This document shows positions 1 through 5,010 of a DNA stretch of 5,702 nucleotides, piece after piece (the first letter of the stretch is position 1; every line of letters begins with the position of its first letter). The notes under the pieces were generated by a model. That model was not told the DNA's origin and did not search any database. It saw only the letters and a list, made by a program, of their open reading frames with translations. Source of the DNA: an uncultured Oscillibacter sp. (GTDB lineage: Bacteria > Bacillota > Clostridia > Oscillospirales > Oscillospiraceae); assembly GCA_934574045.1 (NCBI GenBank), contig CAKTMK010000069.1, positions 1-5,702 of the forward strand, in the 5' to 3' direction. The translations under genes were made by a program, and so were the position numbers.

Positions 1-657
1 CCCGTCCCCGTGAAGGTCAAGAAGGAGATCGTCGAGTTCAAGAAGGACGAGTTCCCCCGCGCCGGCACCACGGTCGCCGGCATCTCCAAGATGAAGGGCG
101 CGTTCCCCGTCGGTCCCGAGTCCCCCAATCCTCAGGTGGTACATACCTTTGAGCCCATCGGCATCAAGGACGCCGCCGACAAGGGCACGCAGCGCGTGAC
201 CGCCGCCTCCGCCTCCGGCATCAACGACGGCGCCGCCGCCATCGTGCTGGCCTCCGGCGAGGCTGTCGCCAAGTACGGCCTGAAGCCCATGGCCAAGCTC
301 ATCAGCTGGGGTCAGGGCGGCGTCGATCCCAAGATCATGGGCGTCGGCCCCGTGCCCGCCTCCAAGCAGGCCATGGCCAAGGCCAACCTGACCATCGACG
401 ACATTGATCTGGTGGAGGCCAACGAGGCGTTCGCCGCTCAGTCCATCGCCGTGGCCCGCGAGCTGAAGTTCGATATGAGCAAGGTCAACGTCAACGGCGG
501 CGCCATCTCTCTGGGCCACCCCGTCGGCGCGTCCGGCGCCCGTATCATCGTCACTCTGCTGCACGAGATGCAGAAGCGTCCCGACGCCAAGAAGGGCCTC
601 GCCACGCTGTGCATCGGCGGCGGTCAGGGCGTTGCCACCATCTTCGAGAAGTGCTGA
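1..657 (+). CDS. Acetyl-CoA acetyltransferase (thiolase), C-terminal part, truncated by the window edge
   Basis: This is a thiolase that should condense two acetyl-CoA into acetoacetyl-CoA in the cytoplasm, the usual first step of clostridial butyrate formation. Frame 1 is open from the first base, so the GTG at 10 is an internal Val and the true start lies outside the window; 218 of about 390-420 residues are visible. Family motifs seen are SGINDGAAA, the NEAFAAQ loop, the NGGAISLGHPVGASGAR block with the catalytic His (codon 517-519), and the LCIGGGQG block with the second catalytic Cys (codon 610-612). The nucleophilic Cys of the N-terminal half cannot be checked. Compared with the usual 'PAFKKDGTVTAGNASG' passage, this protein carries about 25 extra residues (codons 106-192), and the usual Asn of NASGINDG is Ser. 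The family is certain; the butyrate role is inferred. A paralog acting on other acyl-CoAs is possible. Confidence 0.93.
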   Translation, partial: PVPVKVKKEIVEFKKDEFPRAGTTVAGISKMKGAFPVGPESPNPQVVHTFEPIGIKDAADKGTQRVTAASASGINDGAAAIVLASGEAVAKYGLKPMAKLISWGQGGVDPKIMGVGPVPASKQAMAKANLTIDDIDLVEANEAFAAQSIAVARELKFDMSKVNVNGGAISLGHPVGASGARIIVTLLHEMQKRPDAKKGLATLCIGGGQGVATIFEKC

Positions 658-681
658 GCTAAGCGCTGAAACAGCGTCAAA

Positions 682-716
682 CCGGGCGTCCGCAGCTTGC
701 GGACGCCCGGTTTTTT
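682..716 (+). terminator. Intrinsic terminator of the thiolase gene
   Basis: A perfect 12-bp GC-rich stem (CCGGGCGTCCGC at 682-693, GCGGACGCCCGG at 699-710) with a 5-nt loop is followed at once by TTTTTT (711-716). It lies 25 nt after the thiolase stop. On the minus strand the hairpin is not followed by a T-run, so it probably does not also serve the convergent MocR gene. Confidence 0.95.
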
Positions 717-773
717 GTCGCTCTTTTGTCGGTTTTTCCTCTCAGGGCCGCGCTCCCGGCGCGCCGCCGCGCC

Positions 774-2162
774 TCACTCGGCGAAGATCTCCTCCAGCAG
801 CGCCGCGGCCTCCCCCAGCCGCTCCCGCTCCAGCCCCGCGTAGTTCACCACCAGCGTGTGGTCAAATTCCGGCGCGCGCCGCCGGGTATACTCGGACAAA
901 AACGCCAGCCGGACGCCCAGCTCCGCCGCCCGGGCGGCGATCTGCGCGTCGGTGCGGCCGGTCTCCAGCCGCATGAGGAAATGCAGCCCCGCCCCCTGCT
1001 CCGAAATGCGGACCCGATTGGCAAAGGCACTGCGGCGGAACGCATCCAGCACCGCGGCGCGGCGGGCGCGGTATTCTGTCCGCATCCGGGCAAGGTGCTG
1101 CTCATAGTACCCCCGCTCCAGAAACCGGGCCAGCACGAACTGCTCCGTGGCCGGGACCGTGCAGGCGTAAAAATCCAGCTCCCGCCGGTACCGCTCCGCC
1201 AGCCGGGGCGGCAGCACCAGATAGCCCATGCGGATGGACGGCGCGATGGTCTGGGAAAACGTGTTCAGATAGACCACGCACCCCGCCCGGTCGATGCTTT
1301 GCAGCGGCGGGATGGGCCGCCCGGAAAAGCGCAGCTCACTGTCGTAGTCGTCCTCGATGAGCACGCCGCCGGTCTCCTCTGCCCATCGCAGCAGCTCCTG
1401 CCGCCGCCGGATGGGCGTGACCAGCCCGGTGGGGTACTGATGGGCCGGGGACAGGTGGGCCGCGCCGGCTCCCGCCGCCCGCAGCGCCGCCGGGTCCATG
1501 CCCTCGCCGTCCAGCGGGACGGAAACGCAGCGGACGCCGCTCTTTTCATACACCTGCCGGATCTTCGGATAGCCGGGGTCCTCCACCGCCAGCACCGTCT
1601 CCCGTCCCAGAAGCTGGGCCAGCAGCAGATAAAGATACTCCGCCCCCGCGCCCACCACGATCTGCTCCGGCGAGACGGACAGGCCCCGGTAGTCCCGCAA
1701 ATCCGCGCAGATGGCCCGCCGCAGGGCCGGAAGCCCCTGATGGGGCAGCGGGGACAGGATGGCCGCCCCCTCCTCGGAGAGGGTCTGGCGCGTCAGCCGC
1801 GCCCACGCGGCCAGCGGGAACCGGGCGGCGTCCACCCGGTTCGTTTTCAGGTCCAGCCGCCACGTCCGCTCCGGCTGGGGCGGCAGCGCAGGCGGCGGGA
1901 CCGTCCCCGGCGCGCCGCGCTCCACCTGCGAGACGAAAAAGCCGCTGCGGGGCCGGGCGCTGACGTAGCCCTCCGCCTCCAGCTGGGCGTACGCGCCCTC
2001 CACCGTGATGACCGACACGCCCAGATGCTCCGCCAGCGCCCGCTTGGATGGCAGCTTCTCCCCCACCGTCAGCGCCCCGGAGAGTACGTCCTCCCGGATG
2101 CGGCGGTACAGATATTCATAGAGCGGCAGTCCGCCCCGGTCCTCCATGGAATAGGTCAGCAT
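774..2162 (-). CDS. MocR-family regulator (GntR winged helix fused to an aminotransferase-like domain), PLP lysine replaced
   Basis: This is a 462-residue transcription factor of the MocR/GabR/PdxR group. Residues 12-78 form the GntR winged helix (LPLYEYLYRRIREDVLSG, then LPSKRALAEHLGVS, then GYVSARPRSGFFVS). After a Pro-rich linker (about 79-105) comes a fold-type-I aminotransferase domain with SPAHQYPTG, the cofactor-ring motif EDDYDSELRFSG (E270-D274), and NTFSQTIAPSIRMGYLVLP. The Lys expected in the FSK motif is Gln304 (CAG, 1251-1253). The internal ATG at 2162 was chosen because GGAGG (2170-2174) lies 7 nt before it; starting at 2177 would place that site inside the coding region. The gene is divergent from an ECF transporter S component, so it probably controls that gene and itself. 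Characterised relatives sense PLP or an amino acid and activate vitamin B6 or GABA genes; the ligand here is unknown. Confidence 0.93.
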   Translation of the reverse strand: MLTYSMEDRGGLPLYEYLYRRIREDVLSGALTVGEKLPSKRALAEHLGVSVITVEGAYAQLEAEGYVSARPRSGFFVSQVERGAPGTVPPPALPPQPERTWRLDLKTNRVDAARFPLAAWARLTRQTLSEEGAAILSPLPHQGLPALRRAICADLRDYRGLSVSPEQIVVGAGAEYLYLLLAQLLGRETVLAVEDPGYPKIRQVYEKSGVRCVSVPLDGEGMDPAALRAAGAGAAHLSPAHQYPTGLVTPIRRRQELLRWAEETGGVLIEDDYDSELRFSGRPIPPLQSIDRAGCVVYLNTFSQTIAPSIRMGYLVLPPRLAERYRRELDFYACTVPATEQFVLARFLERGYYEQHLARMRTEYRARRAAVLDAFRRSAFANRVRISEQGAGLHFLMRLETGRTDAQIAARAAELGVRLAFLSEYTRRRAPEFDHTLVVNYAGLERERLGEAAALLEEIFAE

Positions 2163-2169
2163 TCGTCCG

Positions 2170-2175
2170 CCTCCC
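2170..2175 (-). promoter_or_regulatory. Ribosome binding site deciding the MocR start
   Basis: GGGAGG on the minus strand lies 7 nt upstream of the ATG at 2162-2160. This supports starting at MLTYSMEDRG rather than at the in-frame ATG five codons upstream (2177-2175), which has only a weak AAGG before it. Confidence 0.75.
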
Positions 2176-2191
2176 ATCTGGCCTTATCAAA

Positions 2192-2215
2192 AATTCACGA
2201 ATTGAGTATTTCAAT
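2192..2215. promoter_or_regulatory. Candidate operator: two adjacent inverted repeats in the divergent intergenic region
   Basis: AATTC-AC-GAATT (2192-2203) is immediately followed, with overlap, by ATTGA-GTATT-TCAAT (2201-2215). Both are perfect short inverted repeats in an AT-rich pocket between the two divergent starts. They overlap the predicted -35 area of the ECF promoter and the start region of the MocR gene, a plausible place for autoregulation. Many MocR sites are direct repeats, so assignment to this regulator is inference. Confidence 0.35.
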
Positions 2216-2237
2216 CATATCATACAGCCGCTATAAT
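2209..2237 (+). promoter_or_regulatory. Predicted promoter of the ECF S-component gene
   Basis: A perfect TATAAT (2232-2237) is preceded at 17 bp by a weak -35, TTTCAA (2209-2214). Transcription would start near 2244. The weak -35 next to a consensus -10 is what an activator-dependent promoter often looks like. It also rules against translation from the ATG at 2246, which would have almost no leader. Confidence 0.6.
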
Positions 2238-2246
2238 CGGTTCCAA
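2219..2246 (-). promoter_or_regulatory. Predicted promoter of the MocR gene
   Basis: Read on the minus strand, TTGGAA (2246-2241) and TATGAT (2224-2219) are separated by 16 bp, giving 4/6 and 5/6 matches to the sigma-A consensus. The start would fall near 2212, leaving a leader of about 50 nt. The -35 box covers the predicted start point of the divergent ECF gene. Confidence 0.5.
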
Positions 2247-2254
2247 TGAAGCCG

Positions 2255-2261
2255 AAAGGAG
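2255..2261 (+). promoter_or_regulatory. Ribosome binding site deciding the ECF S-component start
   Basis: AAAGGAG lies 11 nt before the ATG at 2273. The spacing is slightly long, but the alternative ATG at 2246 lies upstream of this site and next to the predicted transcription start. Confidence 0.65.
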
Positions 2262-2272
2262 CCAGAAAACCT

Positions 2273-2815
2273 ATGGAAAAGACGATTCAAACGAGATCTG
2301 CGGCGGATGCGCGGGTGCGCTCCATCGTTGCCTGCGCCCTGCTGGCGGCGCTGGCCTGCGCGGCCACGATGGTGATCCACGTTCCCTCCCCCACCGGCGG
2401 CTATATGAACCTTGGCGACGCGGCGGTGCTGCTGGGCGCGTTTTTGCTGGGGCCGTGGTATGGCGCGGTGGCCGGCGGCGTCGGCTCCGCCATGGCGGAC
2501 GCCCTGTCGGGCTATCCGGTGTACGTTCCCGCCACGCTCATCATCAAGGCTGTCATGGCCATCGCGGCGGGCCTTGTGTACCGGGCGCTGCGGGAGAAGA
2601 GCGGCGGCACGCTGATCGCCGCTCTGATCGGCGAGATCCCCATGGTGGTGGGCTACTGGCTGTTCGACGCGCTGCTGCTGGGCAGCTTTACCGGCAGCGC
2701 CGCGGGCATCCCCAGCAATCTGGTGCAGGCGGGCTTCGGCGTGGCCGTCTCCGTTTTCCTGACGGCGGCCCTGCGCAGAAGCGGCTATGTCCGCGGGAAG
2801 TTCGCCAATCTCTGA
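2273..2815 (+). CDS. ECF transporter S component (substrate-binding membrane subunit, vitamin uptake)
   Basis: This is a 180-residue, very hydrophobic protein with about five to six membrane segments: roughly 17-37, 46-70, 84-104, 113-136 and 146-167, the second probably comprising two short spans. The length and pattern match the S subunits of energy-coupling factor transporters. The first helix is Ala-rich with small residues at four-residue spacing (ALLAALACAA), as used to dock on EcfT. The loop YMNLGDAAVLLGAFLLGP and the segment YVPATLIIKAVMAI resemble the riboflavin/HMP/pyridoxine-type S-component group, which is my recollection of the family and not a search result. No EcfA or EcfT gene is adjacent, which suggests a group II system sharing a remote energising module. 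The divergent MocR regulator makes vitamin B6 a plausible substrate, but the substrate cannot be read from the sequence. Confidence 0.88.
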   Translation: MEKTIQTRSAADARVRSIVACALLAALACAATMVIHVPSPTGGYMNLGDAAVLLGAFLLGPWYGAVAGGVGSAMADALSGYPVYVPATLIIKAVMAIAAGLVYRALREKSGGTLIAALIGEIPMVVGYWLFDALLLGSFTGSAAGIPSNLVQAGFGVAVSVFLTAALRRSGYVRGKFANL

Positions 2816-2830
2816 GCGAACGCAGAAAAG

Positions 2831-2865
2831 AACAGCGGAGAGGGCGCGCCCTCTCCGCTGTTTTT
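2831..2865 (+). terminator. Intrinsic terminator of the ECF gene, probably bidirectional
   Basis: The 14-nt arms AACAGCGGAGAGGG (2831-2844) and its exact complement (2849-2862) enclose CGCG, making a perfect 32-nt palindrome, followed by T residues to 2865. On the minus strand the hairpin is followed by CTTTTC, and it lies just 3' of the convergent hypothetical gene, so it probably ends both transcripts. Confidence 0.92.
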
Positions 2866-2869
2866 CGTT

Positions 2870-3412
2870 TCACTCCGCCGCCGCGCCGGACTCTCCTCCG
2901 CCGGAGGCGGCCATGCTCTCCGCCGTCCGGGCGGCCTCCTCCTCCGCAATCTCGTCGGTAATGACCGGGTCGCTGTCCTCGTCGTCCTTGCTGGGACGGC
3001 GCAGGCTCACCGCCATCTGATAGAGCTTCGGCTCATGCTCCATCAGGTATTTCAGGTCCCGGGGCGGCACGCGCTTGCCCTTCATCAGGTTGGACGCGAT
3101 CTTCATGCAGCGGGACATGGCCTCCAGCGCCTCGCTCTGGGCATCGGCGGATTCGTCGGCGCTCTTGAGCTGGTCCAGCAGCCCCAGACTGTCGTCCTTC
3201 TTCTGCGCCAGCGCGGCGGCGCGCTCCTGCGCCTGAAAGCGCTGGTCATTCAGCGTCTCCACCCAATCCATGGCCGCCCGGCTCAACTCCACCCGGTCAT
3301 TGGAAACGGTCCGCGGCCGCTCCGCGGCGGCGGTCTCCGCCGCGCCCGCCGTCCGCGCCGGGGCGGTCCCGGCGGTCCGGCCCGCGGCCTGAATTCCTCT
3401 CAGCTCTACCAT
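2870..3412 (-). CDS. Conserved-looking hypothetical protein, 180 residues, helical and charged
   Basis: I do not recognise a named function. The start at 3412 is chosen because AGGAG (3422-3426) sits 9 nt before it and a second GGAG (3417-3420) 4 nt before it; the longer frame begins upstream of the predicted promoter. There is no signal peptide or membrane segment, so it is probably cytoplasmic. Residues 9-35 are a low-complexity Ala/Thr/Gly/Arg stretch with RTAG repeated. Residues 37-47 read SNDRVELSRAA, faintly like the DKVELS segment of FlgM-type anti-sigma factors. Residues 48-110 are likely helical or coiled coil. Residues 100-138 (SRCMKIASNLMKGKRVPP, then DLKYLMEHEPKLYQMAVSLR) look like the conserved core and recall small uncharacterised clostridial proteins; that is memory, not a search. 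The tail from 142 is acidic, then Ala/Gly/Ser-rich. The gene is monocistronic and convergent with the ECF gene. Confidence 0.8.
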   Translation of the reverse strand: MVELRGIQAAGRTAGTAPARTAGAAETAAAERPRTVSNDRVELSRAAMDWVETLNDQRFQAQERAAALAQKKDDSLGLLDQLKSADESADAQSEALEAMSRCMKIASNLMKGKRVPPRDLKYLMEHEPKLYQMAVSLRRPSKDDEDSDPVITDEIAEEEAARTAESMAASGGGESGAAAE

Positions 3413-3447
3413 TGTGCTCCGCTCCTCTCCGCGCGGCTGCCCGCGCC

Positions 3448-3462
3448 GTTCTCTCTGAGAAC
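3448..3462. repeat. Inverted repeat at the predicted transcription start of the hypothetical gene
   Basis: GTTCTC-TCT-GAGAAC is a perfect 6-3-6 inverted repeat directly downstream of the -10 box. It could be a repressor operator or form a small hairpin at the 5' end of the mRNA. Confidence 0.45.
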
Positions 3463-3491
3463 AGGATAGCAGATATCGCGCCGGTCTGCAA
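3463..3491 (-). promoter_or_regulatory. Predicted promoter of the hypothetical gene
   Basis: On the minus strand TTGCAG (3491-3486) and TATCCT (3468-3463) are 17 bp apart, with TG one base before the -10 (TCTGCTATCCT), an extended -10. The start should fall near 3456, giving a leader of about 44 nt. The -35 lies inside one inverted repeat and the start lies inside another (see the two repeat entries). Confidence 0.6.
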
Positions 3492-3495
3492 CCGG
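3481..3495. repeat. Inverted repeat enclosing the -35 box of the hypothetical gene
   Basis: CCGGT-CTGCA-ACCGG is a perfect 5-5-5 inverted repeat whose centre contains most of the predicted -35 hexamer (3486-3491). Its sequence is unrelated to the repeat at 3448-3462. Confidence 0.35.
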
Positions 3496-3554
3496 AAATT
3501 CCCATTTTCCTCAGCTCCGGCGCATCAGACGGCTCCTATTTTTCCGCCGCGCAT

Positions 3555-3592
3555 AAAAAAACTCGCCGCAGGCGGCAGAGCGCTTGCGGCGA
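3555..3592 (-). terminator. Intrinsic terminator of tRNA-Gly
   Basis: On the minus strand, TCGCCGCA (3592-3585) pairs with TGCGGCGA (3570-3563) as an 8-bp stem around a 14-nt loop, followed after one base by seven T residues (3561-3555). It begins three nt after the CCA end of the tRNA. Confidence 0.88.
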
Positions 3593-3594
3593 AT

Positions 3595-3668
3595 TGGAGC
3601 GGATAAAGGGAGTCGAACCCTCCTATGCAGCTTGGGAAGCTGCCGTTCTACCGATGAACTATATCCGC
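3595..3668 (-). tRNA. tRNA-Gly, anticodon CCC
   Basis: The 74-nt gene folds as a full cloverleaf. Acceptor GCGGATA (3668-3662) pairs perfectly with TATCCGC; the D stem is GTTC/GAAC; the anticodon stem is GCAGC/GCTGC around loop TTCCCAA with anticodon CCC (3636-3634); the T arm is GAGGG-TTCGACT-CCCTT with one G-T pair. The discriminator is T and CCA is encoded (3597-3595 region, TCCA at 3598-3595). It reads GGG glycine codons. It stands alone with its own promoter and terminator. Confidence 0.97.
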
Positions 3669-3685
3669 ACGTCACGCGTGAGGAT

Positions 3686-3714
3686 AGTATAGCAGACCTT
3701 TTCAAATTTTGCAA
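3686..3714 (-). promoter_or_regulatory. Promoter of tRNA-Gly
   Basis: On the minus strand TTGCAA (3714-3709) and TATACT (3691-3686) are 17 bp apart, with an extended -10 TG (TCTGCTATACT). The start would be near 3679, about 11 nt before the mature tRNA 5' end. A 10-nt palindrome TCACGCGTGA (3672-3681) occupies the leader. Confidence 0.75.
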
Positions 3715-3778
3715 GTCGAATTTTGACCGGCGGGGCATTTGTTTTTTCCCTCCCTCATAAGCTGGGACAACAGGAAAA

Positions 3779-3785
3779 GGGGGAG
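3779..3785 (+). promoter_or_regulatory. Ribosome binding site deciding the carboxypeptidase start
   Basis: GGGGGAG ends 4 nt before the ATG at 3790, in a purine-rich run beginning with AGGAAAAGG. It favours ATG 3790, which opens directly into a signal peptide, over the TTG at 3739. I could not identify a convincing sigma-A promoter for this gene between 3669 and 3778. Confidence 0.65.
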
Positions 3786-3789
3786 CGTT

Positions 3790-4908
3790 ATGAAAAAACT
3801 GCTGTTTGCGCTGGCGGCGGTGCTGCTGCTGACCGTGCCGGCCCGGGCGCTGGAGGTCTCCGCGCCCTCCGCGCTGCTGATGGAAAAGGAGACGGGTACC
3901 GTCCTGTTCGCCAAAAACGAGCACGACCGGCTGGAGCCGGCCAGCGTCACCAAGGTGATGACCATCCTTCTGACCATGGAGGCCATCGACGCCGGGACGC
4001 TGCACTACGACGACGTGGTGACCGCCTCGGCCCACGCCTGTTCCATGGGCGGCAGCCAGATCTGGCTGAAGGAGAACGAGCAGATGACCGTCAGTGATCT
4101 TCTCAAGGCCGTGTGCGTCGTCTCCGCCAACGACTGCGCCGTGGCGCTGGCCGAGCAGCTGGCCGGGAGCGAGGACGCCTTTGTGGAGCGGATGAACCGG
4201 CGGGCGCAGGAGCTGGGCATGAAGGACACCGTGTTCAAAAACGCTACCGGCCTGCCCGCCGCGGGCCACGTCACCTCCGCTTATGACATCGCGCTGATGA
4301 GCCGTGAGCTGATCCTGAACCACCCGGACATCCGCCAGTACACCACCATCTGGATGGATACGCTGCGGCAGGGCGCGTCCTCTCTGGTAAACACCAACAA
4401 GCTGATCCGCTTCTTCGACGGGGCCACCGGCCTGAAGACCGGCTCTACCGGCTCCGCGCTCTACTGCCTGTCCGGCACGGCGGAGCGGGACGGCATGGAG
4501 CTGATTGCCGTTATCATGAAGGCGCCCACCTCCGCCCAGCGGTTCGAGGACGCGAAGGCCCTCCTCAGCCACGGCTTTTCCACCTATTCGCTGGTATCCG
4601 CCGCGCCGGACGGCGCGCTTCCGCCGGTCCCGGTGACGCTGGGGGCGCAGGCCACGGTCCAGCCCGTGGCGGGGGCGAAGTCCATCCTGCTGGAAAAGTC
4701 CCGGGCCGCCGGGCTGGAAAAGACCATCACGCTGGCAGAATCCGTCAGCGCCCCGGTGGCCAAGGGCGACCCGCTGGGGACGCTGACCGTCTCCTCCGGC
4801 GGCGAGACGCTGGCGGAGATCCCGCTGACTGCTGGCGAGGACGTTCCCCGCCTGACCTGGGGCGCGCTGGCGCTGGAGTATCTGCGCGCGGCGTTTCTGG
4901 GCGCGTAA
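3790..4908 (+). CDS. D-alanyl-D-alanine carboxypeptidase (penicillin-binding protein, peptidase family S11)
   Basis: This 372-residue secreted serine peptidase removes the terminal D-Ala from peptidoglycan pentapeptides, limiting cross-linking outside the membrane. MKKLLFALAAVLLLTVPARA is a clear signal peptide with a likely cut after Ala20. The three catalytic motifs are intact: SVTK (Ser52 nucleophile, Lys55), SAN (112-114) and KTG (216-218). After the catalytic domain, residues of about 275-355 form the beta-rich C-terminal domain of the PBP5 group, and the last 18 or so residues (RLTWGALALEYLRAAFLGA) are an amphipathic or hydrophobic helix, the usual membrane tether. The overall length fits the DacF/DacA/DacB group; which Bacillus paralog it equals cannot be decided, and no sporulation genes adjoin it. 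It lies upstream of pgi, which has its own promoter. Confidence 0.95.
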   Translation: MKKLLFALAAVLLLTVPARALEVSAPSALLMEKETGTVLFAKNEHDRLEPASVTKVMTILLTMEAIDAGTLHYDDVVTASAHACSMGGSQIWLKENEQMTVSDLLKAVCVVSANDCAVALAEQLAGSEDAFVERMNRRAQELGMKDTVFKNATGLPAAGHVTSAYDIALMSRELILNHPDIRQYTTIWMDTLRQGASSLVNTNKLIRFFDGATGLKTGSTGSALYCLSGTAERDGMELIAVIMKAPTSAQRFEDAKALLSHGFSTYSLVSAAPDGALPPVPVTLGAQATVQPVAGAKSILLEKSRAAGLEKTITLAESVSAPVAKGDPLGTLTVSSGGETLAEIPLTAGEDVPRLTWGALALEYLRAAFLGA

Positions 4909-4945
4909 AGGGCGCAGAATTTTTCGCCCGGTTTCGCGCGTTTTT
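4901..4945 (+). terminator. Possible composite terminator overlapping the carboxypeptidase stop codon
   Basis: An inner stem GGGCG/CGCCC (4910-4914, 4925-4929) sits inside an outer stem GCGCG/CGCGC (4901-4905, 4935-4939), followed after one base by TTTTT (4941-4945). Both stems are short and the internal loops are large, so it is weaker than the other terminators here. Confidence 0.35.
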
Positions 4946-4947
4946 GC

Positions 4948-4976
4948 TTGTGGGCGGGGCGCGGGAATAGTATAAT
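4948..4976 (+). promoter_or_regulatory. Predicted promoter of pgi
   Basis: A perfect TATAAT (4971-4976) is preceded at 17 bp by a weak -35, TTGTGG (4948-4953). The start would be near 4983, giving a leader of about 44 nt that contains the hairpin GACCG-CAAAA-CGGTC (4995-5009). Confidence 0.65.
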
Positions 4977-5010
4977 AATAGTGTTATTCTTTGTGACCGC
5001 AAAACGGTCC

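Noticed and set aside
717..773. Possible intrinsic terminator for the MocR gene on the minus strand
   Set aside because: GC-rich self-complementary stretches (GGCGCGCC-like) occur here but no T-run follows on the minus strand, and the thiolase hairpin has no T-run on that side. I see no supportable terminator.
726..2249. A 507-codon plus-strand open frame covering the MocR gene
   Set aside because: It is antisense to a gene with a full set of family motifs. Its translation is Arg/Pro/Gln-rich with no domain, as expected for the shadow of a GC-rich coding region, and it has no ribosome site.
2163..2272. Possible riboswitch upstream of the ECF S-component gene
   Set aside because: With a start near 2244 the leader is only about 29 nt, too short for any known vitamin riboswitch, and no terminator or anti-terminator pair is present.
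2455..2961. A 168-codon plus-strand frame overlapping the ECF gene and continuing past it
   Set aside because: It is out of frame with the membrane protein, highly Arg-rich, crosses the terminator at 2831-2865, and lacks a ribosome site.
3361..3400. Near-repeats of GGCGGTCC in GC-rich DNA
   Set aside because: They encode the Ala/Thr/Arg/Gly-rich N-terminal stretch of the hypothetical protein (RTAG repeated) and are explained by low-complexity coding. There are too few copies for a repeat array.
3511..4572. A 353-codon minus-strand open frame across the carboxypeptidase gene and tRNA
   Set aside because: It runs through the tRNA-Gly gene and opposite the intact SVTK/SAN/KTG carboxypeptidase. 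Its composition is Gly/His/Gln/Arg-rich without motifs, so it is a shadow frame.
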